From: Candidatus Dechloromonas phosphorivorans | GTDB lineage: Bacteria; Pseudomonadota; Gammaproteobacteria; Burkholderiales; Rhodocyclaceae | DNA length: 64,000 nucleotides | Reading direction: 5' to 3' | Assembly (NCBI GenBank): GCA_016714975.1 | Contig: JADKBR010000007.1 | Coordinates: 1-64,000, forward strand | Part shown: positions 63,481 to 64,000 of the stretch, in pieces | Numbering within the stretch: the stretch's first letter is position 1 | Layout of the letters: every line of letters begins with the position of its first letter | Position numbers and translations under genes: made by a program | The notes under the pieces: model-generated | Told to the model about the DNA's origin: nothing | Database searches by the model: none | Seen by the model: only the letters and a program-made list of their open reading frames with translations

Positions 63481-64000
63481 TCCTCGATGCGCAAACGGAG
63501 GTCGATTTCGCGGCTGCGGGTCAGATTGACACCAACCGGCAGGGCGCCCGCCATGTCGTCGGGGTAAGCATAGTCGATCTGCCAGCCGTCTTCGCTCAGC
63601 CGCGCCGGACGCCCGGCATTGTCCCTCACGACTATGGAAGGGGTGCCGGCGCGGCCGAGCAGCCAGCCCGGCAGCCGGCTGACCGGCAGGCGGTGGCCGG
63701 TAACGTCTTCCATCAGCGCATCGGCGTCGGCAGATTCCCGTACCTGACCGTCGGCGGTGCGCAGACGCGAGAGGGCCGGACTGACATCGATCTCCGCCAT
63801 GCCCACACCGAGCGGATTTGAGATCAGGATACGGTCCTTGTCATTCTTGTGCTCCCAGGCGAGCCGCCCCCCGGAGCTTTCCGGCGGGCCGCCCGGCTGG
63901 CTGACACGCAGCACGAACCGCGCCTCAAGCGCAAAGTCGCGGACCTGGTCACGCCCAACCAGCAGCGCCGGAGGCGCGCCGGCGCAACCGGCAAGCACGC
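63462..64000 (-). CDS. lolB: Outer-membrane lipoprotein receptor LolB, 5' part cut by the window edge
   Basis: LolB accepts lipoproteins from LolA and inserts them in the outer membrane. The visible part reads MLAGCAGAPPALLVGRD with a lipobox LAGC near its start, so the window cuts within or just before the signal peptide. The mature part has SSGGRLAWEHKNDKDRILIS, NPLGVGMAEIDV and SRLPGWLLGRAG, typical of LolB. It precedes ispE as in most betaproteobacteria. Confidence 0.9.
   Translation of the reverse strand, partial: VLAGCAGAPPALLVGRDQVRDFALEARFVLRVSQPGGPPESSGGRLAWEHKNDKDRILISNPLGVGMAEIDVSPALSRLRTADGQVRESADADALMEDVTGHRLPVSRLPGWLLGRAGTPSIVVRDNAGRPARLSEDGWQIDYAYPDDMAGALPVGVNLTRSREIDLRLRIEEWRAIP

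Overview
The window is high-GC DNA that reads as a betaproteobacterium of the Rhodocyclales/Candidatus Accumulibacter type. This rests on a DUF2863-family gene, an overlapping bioA-F-H-C-D operon, and the gene order lolB-ispE-tRNA-Gln-prs-rplY-pth-ychF at the right end. No rRNA is present, so the genus is inferred from gene content only.

Layout. 1-5700 is an accessory region: a VOC protein, an IS110 remnant, attC-like hairpins with small cassette-type genes, a decayed DUF4160 gene beside an intact DUF2442 gene, a PaiB-like regulator, and a graveyard of IS1634/IS4-type and IS3-type transposase pieces around a broken DnaQ-like exonuclease. 5737-6735 encodes a secreted ParB-like (ParBc_2) protein. 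7008-9812 (minus) is a fatty-acid oxidation cluster (acyl-CoA dehydrogenase, broken SDR, SCP-x type thiolase). 10342-13480 (minus) is a three-gene, stop-start-overlapping operon: Rieske oxygenase, left-handed beta-helix acyltransferase, GH3-family acyl-adenylating enzyme.

13600-39900 is the centrepiece: a contiguous extracellular contractile injection system (eCIS) behind a good sigma70-type promoter. In order it encodes a 44-residue peptide, sheath, tube, a zinc-binding baseplate protein, a Pro/Ala-rich linker protein with a low-GC in-frame insert, a DUF4255 terminator protein, an AAA+ ATPase, a small conserved-looking protein, a CIS tube/LysM-type protein, a tail-X-like protein, a gpD-like hub, a gp5-like spike, a gp25-like protein, two baseplate J/gp6-gp7-type proteins, a gpI-like protein and a DUF6519 beta-helix protein. 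Candidate cargo follows: a DUF4157 protein (frameshifted at a G5 run), a protein with a virion-lysin-like RNPGNI region, and a 1355-residue DUF4157 protein with a nuclease-like C-terminus. A small membrane protein overlaps the last of these and is a candidate immunity or accessory protein. No PAAR protein and no separate tape measure were recognised.

40078-45966 holds the DUF2863 gene and the biotin operon; 46042-48351 (minus) is a polar amino-acid ABC importer. 48901-58966 is a type I restriction-modification island (hsdM, hsdS, hsdR) interleaved with toxin-antitoxin-like modules: DUF2281 with a truncated vapC, an Unstab_antitox/ParE pair, a winged-helix/AbiEii-like nucleotidyltransferase pair, and a Fic protein. 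It contains a chimeric hsdR-start/hsdS-end fragment that points to fusion of two type I loci, and hsdR itself is frameshifted by one extra C. Two of the inserted modules carry paired dyad operators around their promoters. The window ends in conserved housekeeping genes on the minus strand.
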